From Bacillota bacterium (GTDB lineage: Bacteria; Bacillota; Clostridia; Christensenellales; UMGS416): a stretch of DNA of 64,000 nt. Under the pieces are notes generated by a model, which did not search any database, was not told where the DNA came from, and was given only the letters and a program-made list of their open reading frames with translations. Position numbers and translations under genes: made by a program. Below are positions 17,640 through 25,362 of this stretch, one piece after another (position 1 is the stretch's first letter; every line of letters begins with the position of its first letter). Location of the stretch: assembly GCA_023398815.1 (NCBI GenBank), contig JAEWRW010000036.1, positions 1 through 64,000 on the forward strand. The letters are read 5' to 3'.

Positions 17640-18248
17640 TCAGCCCTTGCCGGTCAGCATGTATTCTACCAGCCCGGGCAGCAGGGGGTAGAGCGGCTCG
17701 CCCATCTTCTCTTCAAAATACTTTTTCAGACGGAAGGCTGCCCGCCATTTTTCCAATGTGTATTCGTTGAACCCACGACGCAGGGTCACGTCCACCATGC
17801 GCTTTTCCAGCGTGCAAAAACCCCACGGCGTGGCAAGATAATCGCAGAGCTGGATGAGGCGGTCGTAGTCGTCGTACTCCACCGATTGCAAAAAGCGCTG
17901 CACCAGGTCCACGTCTTCCTCGGGGCAGTCCCAGCAGCCGGCGCAGCTCACGGTGTCTTGGATGGCGAAGGAGTGGGTGAGACTGACCCGGGCGACCTCG
18001 GGCATGTCGTGCGCCATGGCAAATTTGTAGCCCTCCACCACGTGGCGCATGTCCACCGGCCCTACTTGCCGGCCGATGTCGTGCAGCATGCCCAGCGTGG
18101 TGGCCTTCTCCTCGTCCAGCCCGGGGCAGCGCACGGCGATGATGCCGGCGGCCTGGCCGACCTTGCGGCAGTGGTCAATCCAGACGGTCGGGTTGGTGCG
18201 GTAGCCTTCCTGCAGCAGCTGTTCGGCCTCGCTGGGTGTGGGCAGCAT
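17640..18248 (-). CDS. HD-domain phosphohydrolase-like protein
   Basis: A 202-residue HD-superfamily protein. It has WIDHCRKVGQAAG, the HD doublet in LGMLHDIGRQ, HVVEGYKFA, and the late Asp in LIQLCDYLATP. Together these give the H...HD...D metal-binding pattern of phosphohydrolases. A frame-matched ATG exists at 18281, but the TATAAT box lies 2-8 bp before it, so the start at 18248 (AGAGGA upstream) is the likely one. Nucleotide or phosphoester hydrolysis is likely; substrate unknown. Confidence 0.78.
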   Translation of the reverse strand: MLPTPSEAEQLLQEGYRTNPTVWIDHCRKVGQAAGIIAVRCPGLDEEKATTLGMLHDIGRQVGPVDMRHVVEGYKFAMAHDMPEVARVSLTHSFAIQDTVSCAGCWDCPEEDVDLVQRFLQSVEYDDYDRLIQLCDYLATPWGFCTLEKRMVDVTLRRGFNEYTLEKWRAAFRLKKYFEEKMGEPLYPLLPGLVEYMLTGKG

Positions 18249-18283
18249 GGGCAAAGCGTTCCTCTCATTCGTCGTTTGCATTG

Positions 18284-18312
18284 ATTATAGCCGTGCAAGC
18301 CCCAAAGCGCAA
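18284..18312 (-). promoter_or_regulatory. Promoter of the HD-domain gene
   Basis: Minus strand: TTGCGC (18312-18307), 17-bp spacer, TATAAT (18289-18284). It decides the start of the HD gene, because transcription would begin near 18277. Confidence 0.75.
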
Positions 18313-18379
18313 ACCGACTGCTGATTCGTTCGCTTCCAGAAAAATGCCATCGTTGCCAGCAAATGCGCGCCTGCCCGCC

Positions 18380-18408
18380 GAATATGCACCCTTTCCACGG
18401 GCATGCTA
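18380..18408 (+). promoter_or_regulatory. Possible sigma-G/F-type sporulation promoter
   Basis: GAATA (18380-18384), 17-bp spacer, CATGCTA (18402-18408). This resembles forespore sigma-G promoters (GNATA, 17-18, CATNNTA) and lacks a vegetative -10. It lies 24 bp before a DUF1614-spoIIP gene pair, where forespore expression would make sense. Confidence 0.45.
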
Positions 18409-18432
18409 ACACCAATTCAGGAGGTGTTTCAT

Positions 18433-19110
18433 ATGTCCATCGGCTTCATTCTGCTGATCGTCGTGACCTTGCTCATCGTGTTTGGCGCGGCGCAGCGGGT
18501 GCTGGACCGGCTGCGGTTGACCGACCGGCAGGCATTGCTGTTCGTCGCCGCCATCTTCATCGGCGGCCTGATCCCGGACATCCGACTGGGACGGGTATAC
18601 TTCAACATCGGTGGCGCACTGGTGCCCTTCGCGCTGTGCGTGTATCTGTTCGTCAAGGCAGGCACCGCCAAGGAACGTTGGCGGGCGGTGATGTCTTCGG
18701 TGGTGGCGGCGGCGGCGGTGTTTGGCATCGGCCGGCTCTTCCCGTCCAACCCGGAAAGCATGCCTTTTGACGTCAACTACATCTACGGCGTGGCAGCCGG
18801 CCTCATCGCCTACCTCTTTGGCCGCAGCCGCCGCAGCGCCTTCATCGGCGGCGTCATGGGTGTGCTGCTGGGCGACACCGTTCAGGGCGTCATCAACTAC
18901 TACCGGGGCCTGAGCACACCCATCAAGCTGGGCGGGGCCGGGGCACTGGATGTGGTGGTGCTCTCGGGCCTCGTTGCCGTGCTGCTGGCGGAGATCATTG
19001 GGGAGATCCGTGAGCGCATGCAGGGAGGCAGCGCCAAGGCCGAAATCGAAGGCTTGGAATTTGAGGACGGCGAGTTTGTCCACCAGGGAGGGCCGCGCGA
19101 TGAAGATTAA
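18433..19110 (+). CDS. DUF1614-type multi-pass membrane protein
   Basis: A 225-residue integral membrane protein with about six or seven hydrophobic segments and a short charged C-terminal tail. The stretch VYFNIGGALVPFALCVYLF resembles the DUF1614 signature. The ATG at 18433 is fixed by AGGAGGTG 7 nt upstream. It overlaps spoIIP by 11 nt, and the likely promoter is of forespore type, so a sporulation role is plausible but unproven. No catalytic residues recognised. Confidence 0.7.
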   Translation: MSIGFILLIVVTLLIVFGAAQRVLDRLRLTDRQALLFVAAIFIGGLIPDIRLGRVYFNIGGALVPFALCVYLFVKAGTAKERWRAVMSSVVAAAAVFGIGRLFPSNPESMPFDVNYIYGVAAGLIAYLFGRSRRSAFIGGVMGVLLGDTVQGVINYYRGLSTPIKLGGAGALDVVVLSGLVAVLLAEIIGEIRERMQGGSAKAEIEGLEFEDGEFVHQGGPRDED

Positions 19111-20290
19111 GAAATGGGTTGGCGCGCTGTGCGCGTTGCTCTTGCTGGCTGCGCCGGCCACGCCCGTGCTGGCGGATGACTGGTACGACGGGGAACTGAG
19201 TTGCTACACCGTGGAGACCGACGACGGGCAGCCGCTTTTCTCCTTTGCCGGGCAGATCTCGGTGGATGATGAGTACATTTCCGGCGACAACCGGGTGTAC
19301 CGGGTGGTGGAGGTAAACGACAGCGCCCGTACCGCCGTGGCACGCTACGTGGAGGATTGGTCGCTGGAAGGATTGGCCGACGAGGTGATGAACGTGTCGG
19401 CGGCTGCAAGCGGCCAGAAGCGCATCGGCCTCTACTGCACCCACACCGATGAGAGCTACATCAAGGGCGACGGCAGCGAGGCCAAGCCCGAGGACGGCGG
19501 CATTGTCGACGTGGCCAAGACACTGGCAGACCGGCTGGAGGAAGACGGTGTGGAAGCCGTGGTGGACGACACCCCCCACGACCCCCACGACGCCGGCGCC
19601 TATCGCCGGTCCCGTTCCTCGGCGGTGAACCTTATGAAATCCGAACAGCCCGACATGCTGCTCGATATCCACCGTGATGGCATACCGGACGCGACGGAGT
19701 ACGACCGCGACGTGGGGGGCGAGCAGGTTTCCGGCGTGCGCATGGTGCTGGGCCGCGCCAACCAGAACATCGAGGCCAACAAGGATATGGTCAAGAAGAT
19801 CAAGGCCATCGCTGATCAGAAGTACCCCGGGTTGATCAAGGACGTCTACGTTGGCAAAGGTAGCTATAACCAGGACATCACCCCAAACTCCATGCTCTTG
19901 GAGTTTGGTACCCACACCATTGAGAAGGACAAGGTACTGGAATCCACCAAGTTTGTGGCCGATGTGCTGGCAGAGTATTTGGGCGCGTCGGGCGGCAGTG
20001 CTTCCCAAGGCAACCAGACGGCCGCCCAGGGGCAGAGCGCCGCCCCGCAAGCTCAGGCTACCGCCGCTGGTGACGAAGCCCAGCAGCAGAGCGCCCAACA
20101 AAAAAACAACAGCTCGGCCAACAAGGCCTCGGGCAAGTCCATCGCTTGGATCATTGGCATCCTGGCGCTGGCGGGGCTGGTGTTCCTGGTGGTGGCGGTG
20201 CAGAAGGGCGGCCGGAAGGCCCGTGCCGGCAACTTCTTCCAGGAGCTGACGGGCACCGGCAAACGTGACGACGAGCACGACGAGAAATAA
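19100..20290 (+). CDS. spoIIP: Stage II sporulation protein P (SpoIIP)
   Basis: A 396-residue sporulation autolysin with peptidoglycan amidase and endopeptidase activity, working with SpoIID and SpoIIM in septal peptidoglycan degradation and engulfment. It has an N-terminal signal or anchor (KKWVGALCALLLLAAPATPVLA), the SpoIIP domain from IGLYCTHTDESY through PDMLLDIHRDG to NSMLLEFGTHTIEKD, then a Gln/Ala/Ser-rich linker. A C-terminal transmembrane segment (SIAWIIGILALAGLVFLVVAV) is unusual in position. The start overlaps the upstream gene by 11 nt. SpoIID lies at 51.9 kb. Confidence 0.92.
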   Translation: MKIKKWVGALCALLLLAAPATPVLADDWYDGELSCYTVETDDGQPLFSFAGQISVDDEYISGDNRVYRVVEVNDSARTAVARYVEDWSLEGLADEVMNVSAAASGQKRIGLYCTHTDESYIKGDGSEAKPEDGGIVDVAKTLADRLEEDGVEAVVDDTPHDPHDAGAYRRSRSSAVNLMKSEQPDMLLDIHRDGIPDATEYDRDVGGEQVSGVRMVLGRANQNIEANKDMVKKIKAIADQKYPGLIKDVYVGKGSYNQDITPNSMLLEFGTHTIEKDKVLESTKFVADVLAEYLGASGGSASQGNQTAAQGQSAAPQAQATAAGDEAQQQSAQQKNNSSANKASGKSIAWIIGILALAGLVFLVVAVQKGGRKARAGNFFQELTGTGKRDDEHDEK

Positions 20291-20321
20291 CAGGCATTCA
20301 TACAGGCATGGCGAATGGGCG

Positions 20322-20349
20322 CGGCGCGAACCGGATGGAGTTCGCGCCG
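20322..20349 (+). terminator. Stem-loop after spoIIP
   Basis: CGGCGCGAA (20322-20330) and TTCGCGCCG (20341-20349) around a 10-nt loop, 31 bp after the stop. There is no T run, so it may stabilise the mRNA end or terminate weakly. The rest of the gap up to 20511 shows no other convincing signal. Confidence 0.4.
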
Positions 20350-20511
20350 TTGGCGTGTGACTGAGAAATGGGGGAAGGGTAAGTCCGCCGGAAGCGCATC
20401 CGCGCCGCGCGGACGCCAACGGTTGTGTAGAATTACCAGCACCCCAATGCCCAAGCCGGCAGTGTGCTTTCCCCCGGTGGAGCCATACTAAGCGCGGTGA
20501 TGGAGATGAAG

Positions 20512-21015
20512 ATGCACACCCAGTTGATGAACCTGCCGGTGGTGGACCGGGCCACCGGCCTTACCGAGGGCTATATGCGCGGCGTGGTTTGCGCGCCGGG
20601 CCACCGGCGCATTGATGGCATCGTGTACGAGGAGCGAGGTCTCCTGCGTCGCTGCCAGTATGTGCCGTGGTCGGCGGTGGCGGCCATGGGGGATCACAGC
20701 ATCGTCATCGACGGCACCAAGCGGCACCGATCGGGCAAGAAGGTGGAGTGCACCAATGTGGACAGCCGGGTCTTTAGTGCCGACGGGCGTTTTTTGGGGC
20801 GCATCAGCAACTACCTCATCGATGAGCGATCCGGCAACATCCTGGGGATGGAGCTCTCCGCCAGCGTGATGGATGATCTAAAAAATGGCAGGAAGATAAT
20901 TGAGAACAGGGGTAACCTACTACAGAACGAAAACTCTTTCATCCTTACGGATGGGGCGGATGCGGACAGCGGTCCGTCACAGGAAAGGAGGGCCGATGAT
21001 GAGGGGGTATTTTAG
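20512..21015 (+). CDS. PRC-barrel domain protein
   Basis: About 167 residues with two PRC-barrel-like segments: LPVVDRATGLTEGYMRGVVCAPGHRRIDGIVYEE and SRVFSADGRFLGRISNYLIDERSGNILGMELS. Each has the typical beta-rich, Gly-Arg pattern. In-frame GTG/ATG starts occur at 20464, 20500 and 20506; the ATG at 20512 is preferred because GGAG lies 6 nt upstream. PRC barrels mediate protein or RNA contacts. It is followed by a tiny membrane gene and an AI-2E transporter. Function unknown. Confidence 0.72.
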   Translation: MHTQLMNLPVVDRATGLTEGYMRGVVCAPGHRRIDGIVYEERGLLRRCQYVPWSAVAAMGDHSIVIDGTKRHRSGKKVECTNVDSRVFSADGRFLGRISNYLIDERSGNILGMELSASVMDDLKNGRKIIENRGNLLQNENSFILTDGADADSGPSQERRADDEGVF

Positions 21016-21166
21016 AGGAATGCTCTTTGGCTGTGCGGTGGGTACCGCGGCGGCAATGGTGGTGTGGCGCGTGTGTGAGCCACGCTCGGCGCGCACGATG
21101 ATGCGCCGTGGCCGGGGCATGGTGCGCAGCGCCAGCCGGATGGTGCGCAACTGGCCCGGCATGTAG
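20996..21166 (+). CDS. Small basic membrane protein
   Basis: 56 residues (55 if the second of two adjacent ATGs is used). One N-terminal hydrophobic helix (GMLFGCAVGTAAAMVVWRV) is followed by a strongly basic, Arg/Met-rich tail (MMRRGRGMVRSASRMVRNW), similar in layout to YtxH-like or spore-associated small proteins. GGAAAGGAGG sits just upstream. It overlaps the end of the PRC-barrel gene, suggesting co-translation. No family recognised. Confidence 0.65.
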   Translation: MMRGYFRGMLFGCAVGTAAAMVVWRVCEPRSARTMMRRGRGMVRSASRMVRNWPGM

Positions 21167-21220
21167 GACAAGGCAGGCATGGCAAAGGCAGAAACGGGAC
21201 ACGACAACCAACAACGCAGG

Positions 21221-21256
21221 CAAAAGGAGGGTTGGCCAGAAGGTCGCCTCCTTTTG
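21221..21256 (+). promoter_or_regulatory. Stem-loop holding the AI-2E leader GGAGG
   Basis: CAAAAGGAGG (21221-21230) pairs perfectly with CCTCCTTTTG (21247-21256) around a 16-nt loop, 8 bp before the apparent ATG of the transporter. The only good Shine-Dalgarno sequence in the leader is in the 5' arm, far from the start. It could be a terminator or a translational control hairpin. Confidence 0.45.
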
Positions 21257-21263
21257 GCGTAGA

Positions 21264-22289
21264 ATGGAACGAGCGGCGCACATCCTTCGCAATGTCCTGC
21301 TGGTGCTGTTGGCGCTGGGCGTATTGGTGGCGCTGCTGCTGCGGCTGGGCAAGCTCCTGGCCGTGGTGCTGCTGTCGGTGCTCATTGCCTACTTGCTCAA
21401 CAAACCTCACCGGAAGCTGCAACGCTGGATGAAGCCCGGTTGGTCGCTGCTCATCATCTTTGGGGGCGTCACCGGGGCGGTGGTGTTGCTGGGCGTTTAC
21501 ATCGTACCGCTCTTCCTGCGGCAGGCGGCCGATCTCATCCGCGTGGTGCCGCAGCTCCTGACCTCATTGCAGGGTTTGGTGGATCGGGCGGGCAGTGGGC
21601 AGGGGCCGGTTGGCGACGTCCTTCAGGGGGCCATGGATTCGCTGGGCAGCCGCACGGCCGATTGGCTGGGTGGCCTCACCCTGCAGGTGGCCCAAGGCAG
21701 CTATTCGGGCATTGTCTGGCTGCTGCTGGTGCCGTTCCTGGTATTCTATTTCCTCAAAGATTCCCCGTTCTTCCTCTCCCAATTGGGGTATCTAGTCCCC
21801 ATCCGGTTCCACGACGACATCCAGACGCTGTACGTCTCGGTGGACAAGGCCCTATGCCAGTTCTTCCGGGGGCAGCTGCTGGTGTCGCTGCTGGTGGGCG
21901 TACTCATCGCAGGCGGGTTGCTCATTGTGGGCGTGCCCAACGCCCTGCTTCTGGGGTTGTTGTCGGGGCTGTGCAATCTCATTCCTTACATCGGCCCGTT
22001 CATCGGGGCGGTGCCGGTGGCGCTGGTGGCGTCGCTCAATGGCTGGCGCACCACACTCTTTGCTATCCTCGTGGTGCTGGTGGTACAGCAGCTCGACAAC
22101 AGCTTCCTCACGCCCCGCATCATCGGCAACTCCCTGCAGATGCACCCGGTCTATGTCATTCTGGCGGTCATCGTAGGCTCGTCGCTCTTTGGCGTGATGG
22201 GGTTGGTGTTCGCTCTGCCCGGTCTGCTCATCCTGCGGGAGGTGGGCTTTTACCTCTTTAAAAAGCGACTGTATCGTGGCAGCGAGTGA
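21264..22289 (+). CDS. AI-2E-family transporter (TerM/PerM-like)
   Basis: A 341-residue membrane protein of the AI-2E/UPF0118 family. Hydrophobic pairs at the N terminus (ILRNVLLVLLALGVLVALLL) are followed by a soluble central region (about residues 90-150). The C-terminal block has LLVPFLVFYFLKD and GLLSGLCNLIPYIGPFIGAVPVAL, the family hallmark, then MHPVYVILAVIVGSSLFGVMGLVFALP. Members include Na+(Li+)/H+ antiporters and putative signal exporters. The ATG at 21264 lacks a good RBS, so the start is uncertain. The frame is open upstream, but that part looks non-coding. Confidence 0.85.
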   Translation: MERAAHILRNVLLVLLALGVLVALLLRLGKLLAVVLLSVLIAYLLNKPHRKLQRWMKPGWSLLIIFGGVTGAVVLLGVYIVPLFLRQAADLIRVVPQLLTSLQGLVDRAGSGQGPVGDVLQGAMDSLGSRTADWLGGLTLQVAQGSYSGIVWLLLVPFLVFYFLKDSPFFLSQLGYLVPIRFHDDIQTLYVSVDKALCQFFRGQLLVSLLVGVLIAGGLLIVGVPNALLLGLLSGLCNLIPYIGPFIGAVPVALVASLNGWRTTLFAILVVLVVQQLDNSFLTPRIIGNSLQMHPVYVILAVIVGSSLFGVMGLVFALPGLLILREVGFYLFKKRLYRGSE

Positions 22290-22392
22290 GGTTGTCAAAC
22301 CGATTCCCCTTTCCTCGAAATTGCGGTAGAATAATAATGATATTTAGTGGTAGGCAATTGGGCAATCACGTGGGCTGGGAGAGGGGATACAC

Positions 22393-23337
22393 ATGGGCGT
22401 GACGAGACGAGTGGCATTGGTGATGGTGCTGGTGCTGATGGCGATGCTGGGCCGCAGCCAGGCCGCGGCGTTCGTGGGGCGGGACAGGCAGGAACAGGGG
22501 CGTTGTGCCATCGGGGGGTTGCCCTTTGTGCAGGAGGAAAATCTTTGCCTCTTCAACACCAGCGACGCTCTGGTGGCTGCGTCGGTGTATGCCCTCACTG
22601 ATGGCAACCACAACTACTACTTTGACCCGGATGGTTCATTCCTGTCTTTTGTACGACTCCCAGTTGTCCGGGCTGCACCGACTGCCCTGACAGAGCCTAC
22701 GGTGTCACGCCTGTCCCTGAGCGAAGAACAGGTGGTGGAAATGGTTCAGGCCACTCTCTCACAGGTTCGAACGGGCGTCGATGACATAAACCTGACCACT
22801 AAGGTGTATTCCGAAGATGAAGAGTACGGTCCATGGACGGTGCTACTGCAGCACCATTCGGGGCAAGCGGTGGATGGGGCGGTGGTGGCCGAGGTGGGCA
22901 TTGATGGCCAGATGGCGCGCTTCCTCGTCGGCGGCTCGTTCAAGGCAGGCGAAGCGTTGCTGCCAGAGGTGCGCATGGAGGAGCGTGAAGCCTGTGACAT
23001 TGCACGCAAAGTAGCGGCAGTGTATTGTGAGGAGCTCAACATCACCTCCCAAAGACGTCGGGAGCAAGCGGTGGCGTCGCCTGGGTACCAACCGTGGCAA
23101 ACGATTACAGCGGACAGTGGGAAGACGGTGAAGGTGCGTACCGGCCCCGCCGTCCACGATTATGATGTGCGCACCGCGACGGCAAAGGCGGAGCTATCAA
23201 GCCAGAATCTGGCGGCGGTCTGGGTGGTTGACCTCGAATTCATCCGCGATCGGAACAGCGAACTGCTGAGCACATCGTTTGGGGTTCTCATCGACGCGAC
23301 AACCGGCGTCGTTCTGGAAGTGTGGAAGTGCCTGTAA
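22393..23337 (+). CDS. Secreted protein with PepSY/YcdB-like repeats
   Basis: A 314-residue protein with a signal peptide (VALVMVLVLMAMLGRSQAAA) and otherwise soluble. Segments such as LSEEQVVEMVQATLSQV...WTVLLQHHSGQAVDGAVVAEVGIDGQMARF and LAAVWVVDLEF...FGVLIDATTGVVLEV look like two PepSY/YcdB-type modules. These are often inhibitory or sporulation-associated domains. Preceded by GAGAGGGG. No catalytic motif recognised; function unknown. Confidence 0.6.
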   Translation: MGVTRRVALVMVLVLMAMLGRSQAAAFVGRDRQEQGRCAIGGLPFVQEENLCLFNTSDALVAASVYALTDGNHNYYFDPDGSFLSFVRLPVVRAAPTALTEPTVSRLSLSEEQVVEMVQATLSQVRTGVDDINLTTKVYSEDEEYGPWTVLLQHHSGQAVDGAVVAEVGIDGQMARFLVGGSFKAGEALLPEVRMEEREACDIARKVAAVYCEELNITSQRRREQAVASPGYQPWQTITADSGKTVKVRTGPAVHDYDVRTATAKAELSSQNLAAVWVVDLEFIRDRNSELLSTSFGVLIDATTGVVLEVWKCL

Positions 23338-23367
23338 CACGAGAGCCGCCTTTGCTCCATTTGCACC

Positions 23368-23396
23368 TTGCCACCGGCGGCAATGTGCGGTAAAAT
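23368..23396 (+). promoter_or_regulatory. SRP RNA promoter
   Basis: TTGCCA (23368-23373), 17-bp spacer, TAAAAT (23391-23396), placing the transcription start near 23403 at the base of the long SRP helix. Confidence 0.8.
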
Positions 23397-23403
23397 AAAC
23401 ATC

Positions 23404-23566
23404 TGCCTGCGTTGTTGCGCTCACGCCGGCGGCGTCGATGGGGGGCCCTGTGCAATGCGACCCTGCGAACCATGTCAGGTCCGGAAGGAAGCAGCATTTA
23501 GCAGATCCGTCCATGTGCCGCAGGTCAGCCTCCCGGAGCCGCTTGCGTGAGCGGAACAACGCCCGT
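23404..23566 (+). ncRNA. ffs: Signal recognition particle RNA (SRP RNA)
   Basis: The conserved Ffh-binding domain is unmistakable: GTCAGGTCCGGAAGGAAGCA with the GGAA tetraloop (23475-23494), then the 3' partner CGTCCATGTGCCGCAGG. GGGGGGC (23440-23446) pairs with GCCTCCC (23528-23534). The helix continues outward: 23409-23426 and 23545-23562 are complementary at 17 of 18 positions. The RNA is thus about 160 nt, longer than the roughly 110-nt 4.5S type. I could not confirm an Alu domain. Partners ffh and ftsY lie at 33.7 and 32.4 kb. Confidence 0.93.
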
Positions 23567-23567
23567 C

Positions 23568-23596
23568 CCGGGCGGCCGATGGCCGGCCCGGTTTTT
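23568..23596 (+). terminator. SRP RNA terminator
   Basis: CCGGGCGGCC (23568-23577) with GGCCGGCCCGG (23581-23591), followed by five T. Confidence 0.85.
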
Positions 23597-23632
23597 GTTG
23601 TGATTTCCCCGTGACCAGAATAGAGGTGTGCC

Positions 23633-25243
23633 ATGGCTCTCCAACCCGCCCCACAGGACGAGATACAGCGCCGGCGAACGTTTGCGATCATCTCGCACCC
23701 CGACGCCGGCAAGACGACGCTCACAGAAAAGCTTCTGCTCTATGGCGGGGCCATTCACCTGGCCGGTTCGGTCAAGGCCCGCAAGGCCAGCCGGCATGCC
23801 GTCTCCGACTGGATGGAGATTGAAAAGCAGCGCGGCATCTCGGTTACCTCCAGCGCCATGCTCTTCGACTATGAGGGCTATCGCATCAACATCCTGGATA
23901 CCCCCGGGCACCAGGACTTCAGCGAGGACACCTTCCGCACGCTCATGGCGGCTGACAGCGCCGTCATGCTCATCGACGGCGCGCGTGGCGTGGAGCCGCA
24001 GACCATCAAGCTCTTCCACGTCTGCCGCCTGCGGGGTATCCCCATCTTCACCTTTGTCAACAAGATGGACCGCGCCGCCCGTGACCCGTTCGACCTTATG
24101 AGCGAGATTGAGAGCGTGCTGGGTATCCACTGCACGCCGGTCAACTGGCCCATCGGCACTGAGGGTGACTTCAAGGGCGTCTACCACCGGGATCGCAACC
24201 GGGTGGAGCTCTTTCTGGACGACGAAAAGCACGGTGCGAACATCGTGCAGTCGGTGGAGGGTGACCCCCACGACCCGGCGTTTGCCGCCCAACTTGGCGA
24301 GTACCACACGAAGAAGCTGCTCGACGAGCTGGATCTGCTGGAGGGTGCCGGCGAAGGCCTGGACATGCCACGGGTGGGCAGCGGGCAGCTGAGCCCCATG
24401 TTCTTTGGCAGCGCCATGAACAACTTTGGCGTACAGAGTTTTCTGGAGCGCTTCCTGGAGATGGCCCCGGCCCCGGCGGAGCGCCTGGTGGGGGAGGATC
24501 TCCTCGAGCCTCAGGACCCCGAGTTTTCGGCCTTCATCTTCAAGATTCAGGCCAACATGAACCCAGCCCACCGCGACCGCATCGCCTTCGCGCGCATCTG
24601 TTCCGGCCGGTTTGAGAAGGGCATGGAGGCGCTTATCGTCAACACCGACAAGCGCATCAAGCTGGCCCAGCCCCAGCAGATGATGGCCGGCTCCCGCGAG
24701 ACGGTGGAGGAGGCCTGGCCCGGCGACATCATCGGCCTTTTCGACCCCGGCGTCTTCCATCTGGGCGACACGCTGACCCAAGGGGCACGGTTCCAGTTCG
24801 ATGGCATCCCCATGTTCGCGCCGGAGAATTTTGCCCGCGTCTCCTCGGTGGACACGATGAAGCGCAAACAGTTTGTCAAAGGCATCCTGCAGCTCTCGGA
24901 GGAGGGTGCGGTGCAGGTGTTCCACCAGAACGACATCGGCCGCCAGCAGATCATTGTGGGCGTGGTCGGTGTGCTGCAGTTTGATGTGCTGGCCTTCCGT
25001 CTGAGGAGCGAGTACGGGGTGGAGCTGCGCACCGAACGGCTCAACTACCGCTTTGTGCGGTGGGTGAGCGGGGTGAGCGACGTCCACACCCTCAACCTGA
25101 CCAGCACCACCCTGCGGGCGGAGGACGCCGCCGGCCGCCCCGTGCTGCTCTTTGAGAATGAGTGGTCCATCAGCTGGGCGGCTGAGCACAACAAGGGCCT
25201 GGAACTCACGGACACCGCCAGCCGCGTGTGGGCCACAGAGTGA
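23633..25243 (+). CDS. prfC: Peptide chain release factor 3
   Basis: A 536-residue translational GTPase that recycles RF1/RF2 after termination. G1 is AIISHPDAGKTTL, and the switch region EKQRGISVTSSAM is RF3-specific. G3 is DTPGHQDFSEDT, G4 is FVNKMDR. The C-terminal block (QFDVLAFRLRSEYGVELRTERLNY) also fits RF3 and rules out EF-G. Start ATG behind GAGGTG. Immediately downstream of the SRP RNA terminator. Confidence 0.96.
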   Translation: MALQPAPQDEIQRRRTFAIISHPDAGKTTLTEKLLLYGGAIHLAGSVKARKASRHAVSDWMEIEKQRGISVTSSAMLFDYEGYRINILDTPGHQDFSEDTFRTLMAADSAVMLIDGARGVEPQTIKLFHVCRLRGIPIFTFVNKMDRAARDPFDLMSEIESVLGIHCTPVNWPIGTEGDFKGVYHRDRNRVELFLDDEKHGANIVQSVEGDPHDPAFAAQLGEYHTKKLLDELDLLEGAGEGLDMPRVGSGQLSPMFFGSAMNNFGVQSFLERFLEMAPAPAERLVGEDLLEPQDPEFSAFIFKIQANMNPAHRDRIAFARICSGRFEKGMEALIVNTDKRIKLAQPQQMMAGSRETVEEAWPGDIIGLFDPGVFHLGDTLTQGARFQFDGIPMFAPENFARVSSVDTMKRKQFVKGILQLSEEGAVQVFHQNDIGRQQIIVGVVGVLQFDVLAFRLRSEYGVELRTERLNYRFVRWVSGVSDVHTLNLTSTTLRAEDAAGRPVLLFENEWSISWAAEHNKGLELTDTASRVWATE

Positions 25244-25264
25244 CGGATTTGTCTATATAAGCCG

Positions 25265-25302
25265 TTCCACGATTTCCTTGCCACTGCCGGCCAATCGTGG
25301 AA
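25265..25302 (+). repeat. Inverted repeat around the MFS promoter
   Basis: Perfect 10-bp arms TTCCACGATT (25265-25274) and AATCGTGGAA (25293-25302), 18 bp apart. The left arm is just upstream of the -35 box and the right arm overlaps the -10 box. The placement suits an operator, but the element could also form the prfC 3' stem-loop. Confidence 0.5.
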
Positions 25303-25306
25303 TAAT
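25278..25306 (+). promoter_or_regulatory. Promoter of the MFS gene
   Basis: TTGCCA (25278-25283), 17-bp spacer, AATAAT (25301-25306). It lies between and partly inside the arms of the inverted repeat at 25265-25302. Confidence 0.65.
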
Positions 25307-25362
25307 GGGTTTCATGTCGGCGGTGGCACCCGTGCCCGCGCCGCGGGAGAGGGAGGAGCCAC

